64,000 bases of DNA from CAVQBJ01 sp963819075 (GCA_963819075.1 CAWFUP010000006.1:124001-188000); one strand, 5' to 3'; counted from the first letter of the stretch, positions 1 through 8,327 are shown. Notes: a model not told the origin generated them from the letters alone. Numbers and translations are program-made.

Positions 1-135
1 CATCACGTCGGACTCGACCGTCGGTCAGCGACGTCCGCGGCGCGACGGCGAACGCCGGCGCGGCCACCGCGAGCAGGGCGGCGACGCCGCACGGCGGCGG
101 CCCGCGTCGCGATCCGGCGGCCGCCGGCGTCTCAC
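1..135 (-). pseudogene. CcmH/NrfF-like cytochrome c maturation protein, N-terminal fragment (runs off left edge, frame disturbed)
   Basis: CcmH-family proteins present reduced apocytochrome c thiols for heme attachment at the outer membrane face. Read on the minus strand, one frame gives a hydrophobic signal-like stretch ending GVAALLAVAAPAFA, then PRTSLTD. A frame one base off continues VESDVM at the very edge. Together these resemble the SLxDVExxVMCPxC start of CcmH; the CPxC itself would lie outside the window. A GTG overlapping the stop of the TlpA-like gene is the likely start, but two compensating single-base shifts are needed to join start, signal and SLTDVESDVM. Neighbouring TlpA and the distant CcmE/CcmF support the family. 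Confidence is modest because the fragment is short and the frame is broken. Confidence 0.4.
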
Positions 136-684
136 GATCTCGCCTGGGCGATCGTCAGCGCGCGAGCGAGGAACGCCGAGTTGACCTCGCCGCGGATGAC
201 CGCTGCCACGCGTCCCTCGCGATCGATGACGAAGGACTCCGGCAGCTGGTCGGTCCCGTAGGCATGGGCGAACGTCCCGTCGACGTCGCGCAGCTGCGGG
301 TAGGTGAGCGCCGAACTGGTGCACGAAGCTCTCCGAGTCCGGCGTGGCGTCGTCGTAGGTGACGCCGAGCACCGTGCCGCCGTCGGCCTGCAGCTGGTGG
401 TCGGTGCGCTCGAGCATCGGGGCCTCGGTCTGGCACGGGACGCACCAGGAGGCCCAGAAGTTGAGCAGGACGACCTTCCCGCGGTACTCGGCCAGCGAGC
501 TCGAGCCCGGCCGGCCGAGCAGCGGGAGCGTGGCCACGGGGGCGGTCGGCCGCTCGCCCAGGGCGACGGCGTTGTCGAGGGCGCGGCTGGCGTTCTTCGT
601 GGCGAGGCCGAAGATGAGCAGCGCGATGACGGCCAGCCCGACGATGGCCACGGTCACCGGCAGGACGACGCGCCGCATGTCCAC
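132..684 (-). pseudogene. TlpA/ResA-like thioredoxin-fold protein, frameshifted
   Basis: This is a membrane-anchored thiol-disulfide oxidoreductase that in this family reduces apocytochrome c or other extracytoplasmic cysteines. An N-terminal membrane anchor (about residues 6-28) is followed by a redoxin domain with the active site WASWCVPC. The frame then breaks near 305-315: upstream it ends FVHQFG, and one base away it continues LTYPQLRDVDG, then LPESFVIDREG, the normal C-terminal half, to a TGA at 132-134. Removing one base (for example one G) gives a TlpA of about 183 residues. Start is GTG at 684 or ATG at 678. The stop overlaps the GTG of the downstream CcmH-like gene, as in an operon. 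The break is probably a sequence error. Confidence 0.75.
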
Positions 685-735
685 AGCCTAGTGGGAGCCA
701 TCGCCCGGGCGTTCGCGCGGGTGGCGTGAGGCGTC

Positions 736-741
736 TAGGAT
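736..741 (+). promoter_or_regulatory. -10 element of the tRNA-Gly gene
   Basis: TAGGAT matches the TANNNT -10 hexamer and lies 11 bases before the first base of the tRNA. I see no clear -35 element upstream, so the promoter call rests on spacing and the hexamer alone. Confidence 0.4.
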
Positions 742-752
742 GTGCGCTCACT

Positions 753-825
753 GCGGCGGTAGCTCAGCTGGTAGAGCACGAGCTTCCCAAGCTCGGGGTC
801 GCGGGTTCGAACCCCGTCCGCCGCT
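753..825 (+). tRNA. tRNA-Gly, anticodon CCC
   Basis: A full cloverleaf can be folded. The acceptor arms GCGGCGG and CCGCCGC pair perfectly, with a T discriminator base. The D arm is GCTC/GAGC, and the anticodon stem CGAGC/GCTCG encloses the loop TTCCCAA, giving anticodon CCC. The T arm is GCGGG/CCCGT around TTCGAAC. CCA is not encoded. It decodes GGG glycine codons. It is 73 nt long and stands alone between the TlpA gene and a glycosidase. Confidence 0.97.
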
Positions 826-857
826 TGCGATCCCGCGCGTCAGCTGGTCCGAAGGCG

Positions 858-1832
858 CTACCGCGACACGACCGTGAAGAAGTCGCGGCTGTCGGGGATG
901 CGCAGTTGGCCGGCGATGCCGTTCTGGCCGGGAACGACCGGTGTCGCGGTCGGACCCGCCGGATGGTGTCGATACAGGTATCCGGCGACCGCGAACGGGT
1001 TGATGTCCAACTGCACCGCGCGCACCGCCGATGCGCCGATGAGCGCCCGTCCGAGCGAGGCCGGCGTCAGTCGTTCGCCGGCGGCCCACACGAGATCGCC
1101 GCTGGCGGTGATCCCCAGGCCGGAGCGGGCGGTCGTCACGCGCCCGCCGACCGTGGCGCCCCAGCACGACAGCGGACAGCTCGTGGCGCTGGCCGCCAGC
1201 GCGCCCCGGTCGACGAGCAGTCGCAGGTTCTGGCGCACCGAGACCACCGACAGCCGGTGACTCGGCACCCCCTCGTGCCAGGCCCCGATTGCGGTCGTCC
1301 CGTTGCTGTAGGTGACGATCGACCCGAGCCCGAACTGCAGGGGCACCGCGACGCGTGATCCTTCGAGGAATCCGTTGCCCGGTACGTTGAACTTGAAGCC
1401 GCCGTTGAACCCGGCAATGAGGTGATGGATCTCGTTCGGCGCGATCCGATCGCCGTACGGCCAGCCCGTACCACCGGGATAGATCGATCCGGCGTGCAGG
1501 TGCAAGGTGGCGAGCCGCTGATCGATCCGAAGGAGGGTCACGCCGCCGCGCCGCGCGATCCACACGGTTGAGCGCCCGGCGACGGCCACTACGGGCTGCC
1601 ACGTCGACGTCGGCGAAGCGGCGACGGCGCGGGGCACCTGCGACCTGATCGGGGACCGGCGGCTCGCGGTTCTCGCCGAGATCGTCGTCGGCGTCGCCGC
1701 GCCGACGACGCCGACGGTGGCCGGTGCGGCCGAGCTCGAGGCGCGGTTGCTCGTCTCGATCGCCACACCGAGCGCCACCGCCACGCTGGCGGCGATCAGC
1801 AGCAGCGGGCGCGACCGCTTGCCGACGCCCAT
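858..1832 (-). CDS. Phosphodiester glycosidase family protein (NAGPA/DUF2233-like), secreted or membrane-anchored
   Basis: A 324-residue protein with an N-terminal hydrophobic segment (about residues 8-24) that would anchor or export it. A low-complexity Ala/Ser/Thr spacer follows, then a domain with FNGGFKF near residue 140 and SGLGITASGDLVW plus AVQLDINPF nearer the C terminus. This is the pattern of the phosphodiester alpha-GlcNAcase-like fold, whose members remove sugars from phosphodiesters or act in exopolysaccharide metabolism. The substrate cannot be read from the sequence. It ends about 30 bases from the tRNA and points away from the upstream hydrolase. The family call is good and the function general only. 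Confidence 0.8.
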   Translation of the reverse strand: MGVGKRSRPLLLIAASVAVALGVAIETSNRASSSAAPATVGVVGAATPTTISARTASRRSPIRSQVPRAVAASPTSTWQPVVAVAGRSTVWIARRGGVTLLRIDQRLATLHLHAGSIYPGGTGWPYGDRIAPNEIHHLIAGFNGGFKFNVPGNGFLEGSRVAVPLQFGLGSIVTYSNGTTAIGAWHEGVPSHRLSVVSVRQNLRLLVDRGALAASATSCPLSCWGATVGGRVTTARSGLGITASGDLVWAAGERLTPASLGRALIGASAVRAVQLDINPFAVAGYLYRHHPAGPTATPVVPGQNGIAGQLRIPDSRDFFTVVSR

Positions 1833-1966
1833 CTATCCGAGCGTCGAGCTGTGAGCAGATCGGTCCATCGTCGGTAAGCATGCGCATGCGCTCGATACGC
1901 AAGCGTGAGACTTCGCTTACGGTGCGCCGATCGCTGGTGCGGCGCTACCCTGGCGGCGCGCTCGGA

Positions 1967-2937
1967 TCAGCGCTGCGCGGTCAGCGTCGCCTCGCCCGCC
2001 ACGTTGCCCAGCGTGGCCAGTTGTTGCCCGGCCGGAGCTTGTCCCTTCAGGTAGCGGTCGAGGAAGGCCGTGGTCACGCGCTCGACGATTCCGAACCACG
2101 GCTGCTGGCCGGTGTAGGGCGGCAGATGGCTCGCGCCGAGCAGCCACAACAGGTACTTCGGGGGCCGCGCGATGCGGTAGTAGGCGGTCGTGTTGCCCGG
2201 CGAATTGATCGGGTCGACACTGCCCTGGACGGCGAGCAGCGGCGGAGTTCCGGCGGGGAACCGGGCCAGCTGGGTTCCGAAGCCGGAGCCCGACAGGATC
2301 ACGGCCGCGCCGATGCGGCGATCGCGGTAGCCGGGGACGTAGCCCGCGGCCAGGGCCGCCTCGGCGCCGTCGGAGTGGCCGGCGACGGCGATGTGGGCAG
2401 GATCGATCAGTCCGCTGAGCAGACCGCCCGGCGCGCTCGCGCCGCGAGGAGCTTCGTGACGACGAAGCTCATGTCGGCCGGCTCGTTGACGAGGTCCGAT
2501 TCATCCGGGCCGCCGGGCGCGTCGGCGTTCTCGAGCGGGAAGACGGGCGCCGCGACGACATAGCCGGCCCGGGCCCAGTCCGCGAGCAGGTCGGAGTACG
2601 TCGCCGGCGTGACGTTGAACCCGTGGGCGAAGACGATCAGGGGATAGGGGCCCGCGGCTCGGGCCGGGACGGCGCCGAGCTCGGGGTAGCGGACGACGAC
2701 GACCAGGGTGCGCGGCTCGCGGCGGTGGTCGAGCACGACCGTGCGGCTGTGATCGACGAACGTCAGCACCGTCACGCCGACGCCGGTGAACCGCGACGCG
2801 GTCGCCGGCGGGGCCGAGCGTGCCGCGGCGGAGGGAGCCATGACGTGGGCGCCGTCTCCGAGCGCGTGCACGGCGATGCCCAGGGCCAGCGAGACCAGGG
2901 CCCAGGCCGCCGAGGCGATACGGAGGGTCACGGCCAC
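1967..2937 (-). pseudogene. Alpha/beta hydrolase (chlorophyllase/acetylhydrolase-like), frameshifted
   Basis: The N-terminal half has a hydrophobic leader, then YPLIVFAHGFN (oxyanion HG element) and reads on to LLAAR near 2440. One base away the frame resumes GGLLSGLIDP, then VAGHSDGAEAAL with the GxSxG-type nucleophile elbow GHSDG. It continues with GSVDPINSPGN (acid region) and GASHLPPY (catalytic His region) to the stop at 1967. Neither half alone has the complete triad; restoring one missing base around 2428-2440 gives a hydrolase of about 323 residues. GTG at 2937 is the likely start because the hydrophobic leader follows directly. The gene is probably intact in the organism; the ester or lipid substrate is unknown. 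Confidence 0.8.
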
Positions 2938-3173
2938 CGGTCGCCCACGGACGGCGGGGGGGTCCTCGGGTAGCGTCTCACTGACTGATTGATAGCCGAC
3001 CTGTCCGTCGTAGCCGCCGCACCGACGCGGCGGCTCGGCCGCTGACGGGAGCCGTGCGCGTGAGAATCGGCTCAGGAAGCTCGATTCGGCTCCGGCGAGG
3101 CCGATCACGGGGGGGCCTGCCGGCGCGGCCCCGCGCTCAGCGGGCAGGTCCATCCAAGGAAGGAGCGGTATCC

Positions 3174-3355
3174 ATGAGCATCGCCGCGATCGGAGGCGCC
3201 AGCCTGCAGGCCATGCTCCAGCCCTCGAGCGTCCCGGCGAAGAAGCCGGAGTCGGCCGAGGTGCCCGGAGCGCCGGATCACGACGGCGCGCCGACGATGG
3301 GGGCAACGCCTCCGCGGTCGGCGCGTCGCGTGGCTCGGTGAACGTGCTCGCCTAG
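3174..3355 (+). CDS. Small protein with DHDG-type acidic tail, family of unknown function (apparent one-base deletion)
   Basis: A strong ribosome site (AAGGAAGGAG, 3155-3165 region) precedes the ATG. As read, the frame gives 55 residues ending RSARRVAR. At about 3288 a single missing A would turn GAPTMG into DADDGG, so that PDHDGDADDGG is restored. The frame then runs on through NASAVGASRGSVNVLA to a TAG at 3353-3355, about 60 residues. From memory, short proteins with a DHDGDxDD element and a hydrophobic or small-residue tail occur across bacteria without known function. The repeated Asp pattern could bind Ca2+, which is speculation. The hairpin just after the TAG supports the longer frame. 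Confidence 0.55.
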
Positions 3356-3360
3356 GTGCA

Positions 3361-3406
3361 GTGACCGCGGCCGCCGCTCGAAGCCTGGGCGGCGGCCGCA
3401 CGTCAC
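3361..3406 (+). terminator. GC-rich hairpin downstream of the small DHDG protein
   Basis: GTGAC then GCGGCCGCCGC is mirrored after an 11-base loop by GCGGCGGCCGC then GTCAC, giving an 11-bp plus 5-bp stem with one bulge. There is no T tract, as is common in high-GC actinobacteria. It starts 5 bases after the TAG of the repaired small gene. Confidence 0.5.
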
Positions 3407-3511
3407 CGGCGCGGTCGGCCGCGGCTTTCTCGGAGGAATCTCAGGAACGGTTCAGCCGTCTCTTAGGTCGCGCCGGCACCGTGGCGGCATGCGCGACGAG
3501 AGGGTGCCGCG

Positions 3512-4927
3512 GTGAATTCCGTCGAGAACGTCCAGGCCGCCGCCGTCGAGCTCCCGGTCGGCGTGCGCGCCCGGCGCGCCCCGCGTCGGGTCCTCCCGGC
3601 CCGCGCGCTGGCCGTCGGCCTGTGGCTGATCGTGGCGGCCAACGCCGGCGTGATCGTCTGGCTGTGGCTCCACGGTGGCGGCGTCAGCGGCGTGCAGGGC
3701 TCGGCCGACCTGTGGACGAGCGTGGGGCGGATCACCGGCCTGCTCGGCGTGTATCTGGCGCTCATCCAGGTGCTGCTGCTCGCCCGCCTGCCTCCGCTCG
3801 AGCGGCTCGTCGGCTTCGACCGGCTCACCGTCTGGCATCGCCGAAACGGCAAGGCCTGCCTGCTGCTCGTGCTCGCCCACGTCGTGTTCATCACCATCGG
3901 CTATGCGGGCAGCGATCAGATCTCGGTGCCGAGCGAGTTCTCGCGGCTGCTCGACAGCTACCCGGGGATGGTGACCGCGACGATCGGCACCGCGCTGATG
4001 ATCGGGGTCGTCGTCACCTCGCTCGTCATCGCGCGGCGGCGTCTGCCCTACGAGGCCTGGTACGCCGTGCACCTCACCGTCTATGCCGGGATTGCGCTCG
4101 CCTACCTGCACCAGATCCCGACCGGCAACGAGTTCACGACGAACCCGGCGCAGGCGGACTACTGGATCGCCTTGTACGTGGTAACGCTCCTGCTCCTGCT
4201 CGCGTTTCGCGTTCTGCGACCAGCACGCCTGGCCGTCCGCCACCGGCTCCGCGTCGCCGGCGTCACCGAGGAGGCCCCGGGCGTGGTCTCGCTGACGATC
4301 ACGGGACGCCGGCTCGAGCGCATGCCCGCGCAGGCCGGCCAGTTCATGCTCTGGCGCTTCATGAGCCCCGGACGCTGGTGGCAGTCGCACCCGTTCTCGC
4401 TGTCGGCGGCGCCGGACGGGCGCAGCCTGCGGATCACCGTGAAGGCGGTCGGGCGCTTCAGCCGCGAGCTCGGGCGCGTGCGCCCGGGAACGGCCGTGAT
4501 CGCCGAGGGACCGTACGGCTCGTTCACCGCGGCCCGGCGGACGCGACCGCGCGTTGCGCTCATCGCCGGCGGCATCGGGATCACGCCGATCCGCGCGCTG
4601 CTCGAGGAGCTCGAGGCGGCGCCCGGCGAGCTGGCGCTCATCTACCGGGCCATCGCCGAGGACGAGCTCGTGTTCCGCGACGAGCTCGACGAGCTCGCCC
4701 GCGAGCGCGGTGCACAGATCTTCTACGTCGTCGGCGACCATCGCCCGCCGCAGGCGGCAGATCTGCTGTCCGCTGCCGCCCTCATCCGCATGGTGCCGGA
4801 CATCGCCGAGCGCGACGTCTACCTGTGCGGCCCCCGGCCGATGATGGACCACACCCGCCGCGCCCTGCGCGCGGCCGGGGTGGACCGCGGCCAGATCCAC
4901 AGTGAGCGCTTCGCGCTCGCCGCGTGA
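3512..4927 (+). CDS. Ferric-reductase-like transmembrane flavocytochrome (FRD heme domain + FAD/NAD-binding reductase)
   Basis: A 471-residue protein with two parts. Residues about 25-235 form six membrane helices with histidines placed as heme b ligands (VWHRRNG, LAHVVF, AVHLTVY, LHQI). Residues about 240-471 form a ferredoxin-reductase module with SHPFSLS (FAD), EGPYGSF, AGGIGITP (NAD(P)H loop) and a terminal YLCGPRPMM. It would carry electrons from cytosolic NAD(P)H across the membrane. The next genes encode an FMN-binding secreted protein and its flavin transferase, so the likely acceptor is covalently bound FMN outside. The GTG at 3512 is the start in best agreement with domain limits. 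It is the first gene of the 3512-8302 operon. Confidence 0.88.
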   Translation: MNSVENVQAAAVELPVGVRARRAPRRVLPARALAVGLWLIVAANAGVIVWLWLHGGGVSGVQGSADLWTSVGRITGLLGVYLALIQVLLLARLPPLERLVGFDRLTVWHRRNGKACLLLVLAHVVFITIGYAGSDQISVPSEFSRLLDSYPGMVTATIGTALMIGVVVTSLVIARRRLPYEAWYAVHLTVYAGIALAYLHQIPTGNEFTTNPAQADYWIALYVVTLLLLLAFRVLRPARLAVRHRLRVAGVTEEAPGVVSLTITGRRLERMPAQAGQFMLWRFMSPGRWWQSHPFSLSAAPDGRSLRITVKAVGRFSRELGRVRPGTAVIAEGPYGSFTAARRTRPRVALIAGGIGITPIRALLEELEAAPGELALIYRAIAEDELVFRDELDELARERGAQIFYVVGDHRPPQAADLLSAAALIRMVPDIAERDVYLCGPRPMMDHTRRALRAAGVDRGQIHSERFALAA

Positions 4928-4955
4928 CCCCGACCCCCAGCCAAAAGGAGACCCC

Positions 4956-5336
4956 ATGCATCGCTCCGTCCCCGCCGTCGTCGGCGCCGTCACCGCCCTC
5001 ACTCCGACCGGCCTCGCCATGACGGCGACCGCCGAGGCGGCCATCCACGGCAAGACGTCGGCGACGCACGCCTACCGCGGCGCGGCGGTCAGCACGCGCT
5101 TCGGCATCGTGCAGGTCGTCATCAGCGTCAGCGGGCGCCGCGTCGTGAACGTCTCGGCGACACTGCCGACCGACCGTCCGCGCTCGGCCTTCATCAACGG
5201 CCAGGCCGGCCCGAAGCTGCGGGCCGAGGCGCTCGCGGCCCAGACTGCGAAGATCCAGAAGGTGTCCGGCGCGACCGTTACCAGCCAGGCGTACGACCAG
5301 TCGCTGCAGTCGGCGTTGACGGCGGGGCATGTCTGA
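4956..5336 (+). CDS. FMN-binding domain protein, secreted, target of flavinylation
   Basis: A 126-residue protein with a near-perfect ribosome site (AAAAGGAG) 5 bases before the ATG. A signal-like N terminus (about residues 1-28, ending AEAA) precedes a single FMN-bind domain. The domain ends with KVSGATVTSQAYDQSL, where SGAT is the family motif whose threonine receives FMN through a phosphoester bond. It lies 28 bases after the flavocytochrome, and its end overlaps the start of the ApbE gene by 8 bases. The expected role is a one-electron carrier on the outer face of the membrane. Family and site are clear; the final acceptor is not. Confidence 0.9.
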   Translation: MHRSVPAVVGAVTALTPTGLAMTATAEAAIHGKTSATHAYRGAAVSTRFGIVQVVISVSGRRVVNVSATLPTDRPRSAFINGQAGPKLRAEALAAQTAKIQKVSGATVTSQAYDQSLQSALTAGHV

Positions 5337-6129
5337 GCTCATCGCCGAGCCGGCGCTCGCCCATCGTCATCGCCTCGAGCACGTGATGGGGATGCCGGTG
5401 GGCGTCGACGTCTGTGACCCCGGCGTCGGCGAGCGCGCGATCGACCGCGTGTACGAATGGCTGCGCTTCGTCGACGCGACGTTCAGCACGTATCGCGAGG
5501 ACAGCGAGATCAGCCGCCTCAACCGCGGCGAGCTTGCGCTCGCGGACGCGCATCCGGCGGTGCGCTCGGTGCTGCGGCGCTGCGGGCGCCTGCGCGCACA
5601 GACGAGCGGCTACTTCGACGTCCGGGTCGCTTCCTCCGCGTCGGACCGGGCCGGCGGCGACGCGATCGACCCCTCCGGTCTGGTGAAGGGGTGGTCGATC
5701 GCGGGCGCCGCGCGTCTGCTCGAGCAGGCCGGAGCGCGCAACTACTGCGTCAACGCGGGCGGGGACATGCAGCTCGGCGGCCTGTCCTGGGAGGGCACGC
5801 CCTGGAGGGTGGGCATCCAGCATCCGCGCCTGCGCGACCGCGTCGCCGCGGCGCTCGCCGTGAGCGACGTCGGGGTGGCGACCTCGGGCGCCTATGAACG
5901 GGGCACCCACATCGTCGACCCACACACCGGGCGCGCGCCCCGCGGCGTGCTGTCGGTCACCGTCGTGGGGCCCGACGTGGCGAGCGCCGATGCCTACGCC
6001 ACCGCGGCCTTCGCGATGGGTCCCATCGGCGCGGAGTGGTGCGCCGGGCTGCGCGACTATGCCGCGATGGTGATCCTCGAAGACGACACGGTGCTCTCGA
6101 CGCCCGCCATGACCCGCTACCGCGTATGA
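5329..6129 (+). CDS. apbE: FAD:protein FMN transferase (ApbE)
   Basis: ApbE cleaves FAD and links the FMN half to a Thr or Ser in an SGAT-type motif, here probably that of the preceding protein. The 266 residues contain the usual ApbE series: FSTYREDSEISRLN, DPSGLVKGW, NAGGD, and ATSGAYERG followed by HIVDPHTG. The DAYATAAFAMG segment near the end belongs to the metal/FAD site region. I see no clear lipoprotein or signal sequence, so it may act in the cytosol or be anchored some other way, which is unusual for a partner of a secreted acceptor. It overlaps the FMN-bind gene by 8 bases, and its stop shares ATGA with dprE1. Confidence 0.93.
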   Translation: MSELIAEPALAHRHRLEHVMGMPVGVDVCDPGVGERAIDRVYEWLRFVDATFSTYREDSEISRLNRGELALADAHPAVRSVLRRCGRLRAQTSGYFDVRVASSASDRAGGDAIDPSGLVKGWSIAGAARLLEQAGARNYCVNAGGDMQLGGLSWEGTPWRVGIQHPRLRDRVAAALAVSDVGVATSGAYERGTHIVDPHTGRAPRGVLSVTVVGPDVASADAYATAAFAMGPIGAEWCAGLRDYAAMVILEDDTVLSTPAMTRYRV

Positions 6130-7538
6130 GCGCCGTCGCTGAGACGCTCGCCCCGCCGCGGCGCGTCGGCGAGCGCCGCTCGCTGTGCGGGTGGGGTCGA
6201 ACGGCCCCGAGCGTCGCGCGCGTGATCCGCCCCGGGGATATCGACGAGGTCGACGCGATCGTGGCGTCGAGTCCGAGCCTGCTCGCTCGCGGGGCGGGGC
6301 GCAGCTACGGCGACGCCGCGCAGAACGCCGGCGGCGACGTGCTCGACATGACCGGGCTCGACCGGATCCTGGCGCTCGACCCTGCGCGGCTGACCGTGCG
6401 CGTGCAGGCCGGCGCGACGCTCGCCGGGCTGCTCGCCGAGCTGGCCGCGCACGACCTCACCCTGCCGGTCGTGCCCGGCACGCGCTACGTGACGGTCGGC
6501 GGCGCGATCGCCAGCGACATTCACGGTAAGAACCACCATCGCGATGGCGCCTTCGGCGCCCACGTGGTCGCGCTCACCCTGTGCACGCCGGCGAGCGGCC
6601 GCCGTGAGATCTCGCCGACCGTCGAGGGGGAGCTGTTCTCGGCGACGCTCGGCGGTCTCGGGCTGACCGGCGTCGTCGTCGAGGCAACACTGCGCGTCGA
6701 GCCGCTGCCCTCGCCCTGGGTGGCCGCCGACACCGACCGCACGGACGGCTTCGAGGAGACGCTCGCCGTCATGGCCGCCACCGAGCACCACCGCTACTCG
6801 GTCGCCTGGCTCGACCTGCTCGCGCCCGGGTCCTCGTTCGGCCGCGCGGTGATCGGACGCGCCGACCCCTGGCCGCTGGCCGGTGGCGTGGCCCCGGCCC
6901 GCTGGCGGGGAGCGGCGCCGGCACCGGCGGCGCTCGGTCGAGCCCCGCTCGTCGACATCCCCGATCACGTCCCGACCCGGCTGCTGCCCGGACCGGCGAT
7001 TCGCACGCTCAACGCGCTGCGCTGGGCGCGCGCTCCGCGACGGGAGCGAGCGCGGCCGCTCGCCCTTTCCCCGTATCTGTTCCCGCTCGATGCGCTCGGT
7101 GGCTGGAATCGGCTGTACGGGCCGGCCGGGATGCTGCAGTACCAGTTCGTCGTGCCCGACGGCGCCGAGGAGGTGCTCCTGCGCGCGACGCGTCGATTCG
7201 GTGAGCGGCGCCTGCCCGCGTACCTCGCGGTCTTCAAGCGGTTCGGGCCGGCCGCCGACGGACCCCTGTCGTTCCCGCTCGCCGGCTGGACGCTCGCCGT
7301 CGACCTGCCGGCCGACGCGCCCGGGCTGTCGGCGACGCTCGACGAGCTCGACGAGTGGATCGCCGACTGCGGTGGGCGCGTGTACCTCAGCAAGGACGCG
7401 CGCCTGCGACGGGATCTGCTCGAGACGATGTACCCGCGCCTTTCCGAGCTGCGTCGCCACTGCGAGCGCGTGGACCCGAAGGGCGTGCTGCGCTCGGATC
7501 TCGCGCGGCGTCTGCATGTCCTCGGGGAGCCGCGGTGA
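6126..7538 (+). CDS. dprE1: Decaprenylphospho-beta-D-ribofuranose 2-oxidase (DprE1-like FAD oxidase)
   Basis: A 470-residue VAO-type flavoprotein. In mycobacteria DprE1 oxidises the 2'-OH of decaprenylphosphoryl ribose, and DprE2 then reduces the keto form to the arabinose epimer, the donor for cell-wall arabinan. Visible features: CGWGRTAPS at the N terminus, FAD-binding GRSYGDAAQN, the IASDIHGKNHH segment, and GGRVYLSKDAR near the C terminus, whose Lys matches the catalytic-pocket Lys. The residue lining up with the mycobacterial cysteine hit by benzothiazinones appears to be Ala (GWTLAVD), from memory of that alignment. The start overlaps the apbE stop (ATGA). A DprE2 gene follows with a GTGA overlap, which strongly supports the call. 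Confidence 0.88.
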   Translation: MSAVAETLAPPRRVGERRSLCGWGRTAPSVARVIRPGDIDEVDAIVASSPSLLARGAGRSYGDAAQNAGGDVLDMTGLDRILALDPARLTVRVQAGATLAGLLAELAAHDLTLPVVPGTRYVTVGGAIASDIHGKNHHRDGAFGAHVVALTLCTPASGRREISPTVEGELFSATLGGLGLTGVVVEATLRVEPLPSPWVAADTDRTDGFEETLAVMAATEHHRYSVAWLDLLAPGSSFGRAVIGRADPWPLAGGVAPARWRGAAPAPAALGRAPLVDIPDHVPTRLLPGPAIRTLNALRWARAPRRERARPLALSPYLFPLDALGGWNRLYGPAGMLQYQFVVPDGAEEVLLRATRRFGERRLPAYLAVFKRFGPAADGPLSFPLAGWTLAVDLPADAPGLSATLDELDEWIADCGGRVYLSKDARLRRDLLETMYPRLSELRRHCERVDPKGVLRSDLARRLHVLGEPR

Positions 7539-8302
7539 GGCGTGCCCATCCGGGCACGCTCGGGCGGCGCGTTCTCGTGCTGGGCGGAACCTCGGAGATC
7601 GCGCTGGCCATCGTCAACGAGCTCCAGCGTCTCGCGCCGCGCGAGGTGGCGCTGCTCGGACGCGACGAGGCGGCCCTCGCAGGCACGGCGGAGCAGCTGA
7701 CGGGCGCGGGCGTCGAGGCGACGATCACGCTGACCTGCGACGCGCACGATGTCGCCGGGCACGCGGCGATCCTCGACGAAGCGTGGGAGCGCCTCGGCGG
7801 CGTCGATCTCGTGATCGTCGCCGTCGGGGTACTCGGCGAGCGCGGCGGCCTGCCGTCGGACATCGGCGCGGCGCTCGACGTGCTCGAGGTCAACGTTGTC
7901 GGCACCGGCTCGCTCGTGCTGCACAGTGCGAGCCGCCTGCGCGAGCGCGGCGGCGGAACGCTGATCGTCCTGTCCTCGGTCGCGGCCGAGCGCCCGCGGC
8001 GCGCGAATGTCGTCTACGGCGCCTCCAAGGCGGCGCTCGACGCGCTCGGGCAGGGGCTCGGGGATGCCTTGCACGATGACGGCGTCGGGATGCTCGTCGT
8101 GCGACCGGGCTTCGTCGCGACGGCGATGACGCGGGGCCTGGACGCGCCGCCGCTGGCCACCACCGCCCCCGTCGTCGCGGAGGCGGTCGCCGACGGCCTG
8201 CTACGGGGCGCGCATACCGTCTGGGCACCCTCGGCGCTGCGCTGGCTGATGCTTGTCCTGCGCGCGCTACCGCGACCCGTGCACCGCCGGCTGCGCCAGT
8301 GA
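7535..8302 (+). CDS. dprE2: Decaprenylphospho-beta-D-erythro-pentofuranosid-2-ulose 2-reductase (DprE2-like SDR)
   Basis: A 255-residue short-chain dehydrogenase. It shows VLGGTSEIA, the DprE2-style cofactor loop rather than the common TGxxxGIG, then NVVGTGSL, the catalytic LSSVAAE serine and YGASK (Tyr and Lys). Together with DprE1 it would epimerise polyprenyl-phosphoryl ribose to arabinose using NAD(P)H. The GTG start overlaps the stop of dprE1 by four bases, so the pair is translationally coupled. The C-terminal region ends in a basic helix (LRALPRPVHRRLRQ), as in membrane-associated DprE2. The call depends partly on the neighbouring dprE1. Confidence 0.87.
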   Translation: MRRAHPGTLGRRVLVLGGTSEIALAIVNELQRLAPREVALLGRDEAALAGTAEQLTGAGVEATITLTCDAHDVAGHAAILDEAWERLGGVDLVIVAVGVLGERGGLPSDIGAALDVLEVNVVGTGSLVLHSASRLRERGGGTLIVLSSVAAERPRRANVVYGASKAALDALGQGLGDALHDDGVGMLVVRPGFVATAMTRGLDAPPLATTAPVVAEAVADGLLRGAHTVWAPSALRWLMLVLRALPRPVHRRLRQ

Positions 8303-8327
8303 CCGCCGCATCGAGCAGAATAGGTAC

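Noticed and set aside
300..320. Programmed ribosomal frameshift in the TlpA-like gene
   Set aside because: No slippery heptamer or downstream pseudoknot is seen, and similar indels recur in unrelated genes of this window.
726..1358. Open frame beginning AVAQLVEH across the tRNA
   Set aside because: The peptide is the well-known translation of a tRNA gene; the rest is antisense to the glycosidase.
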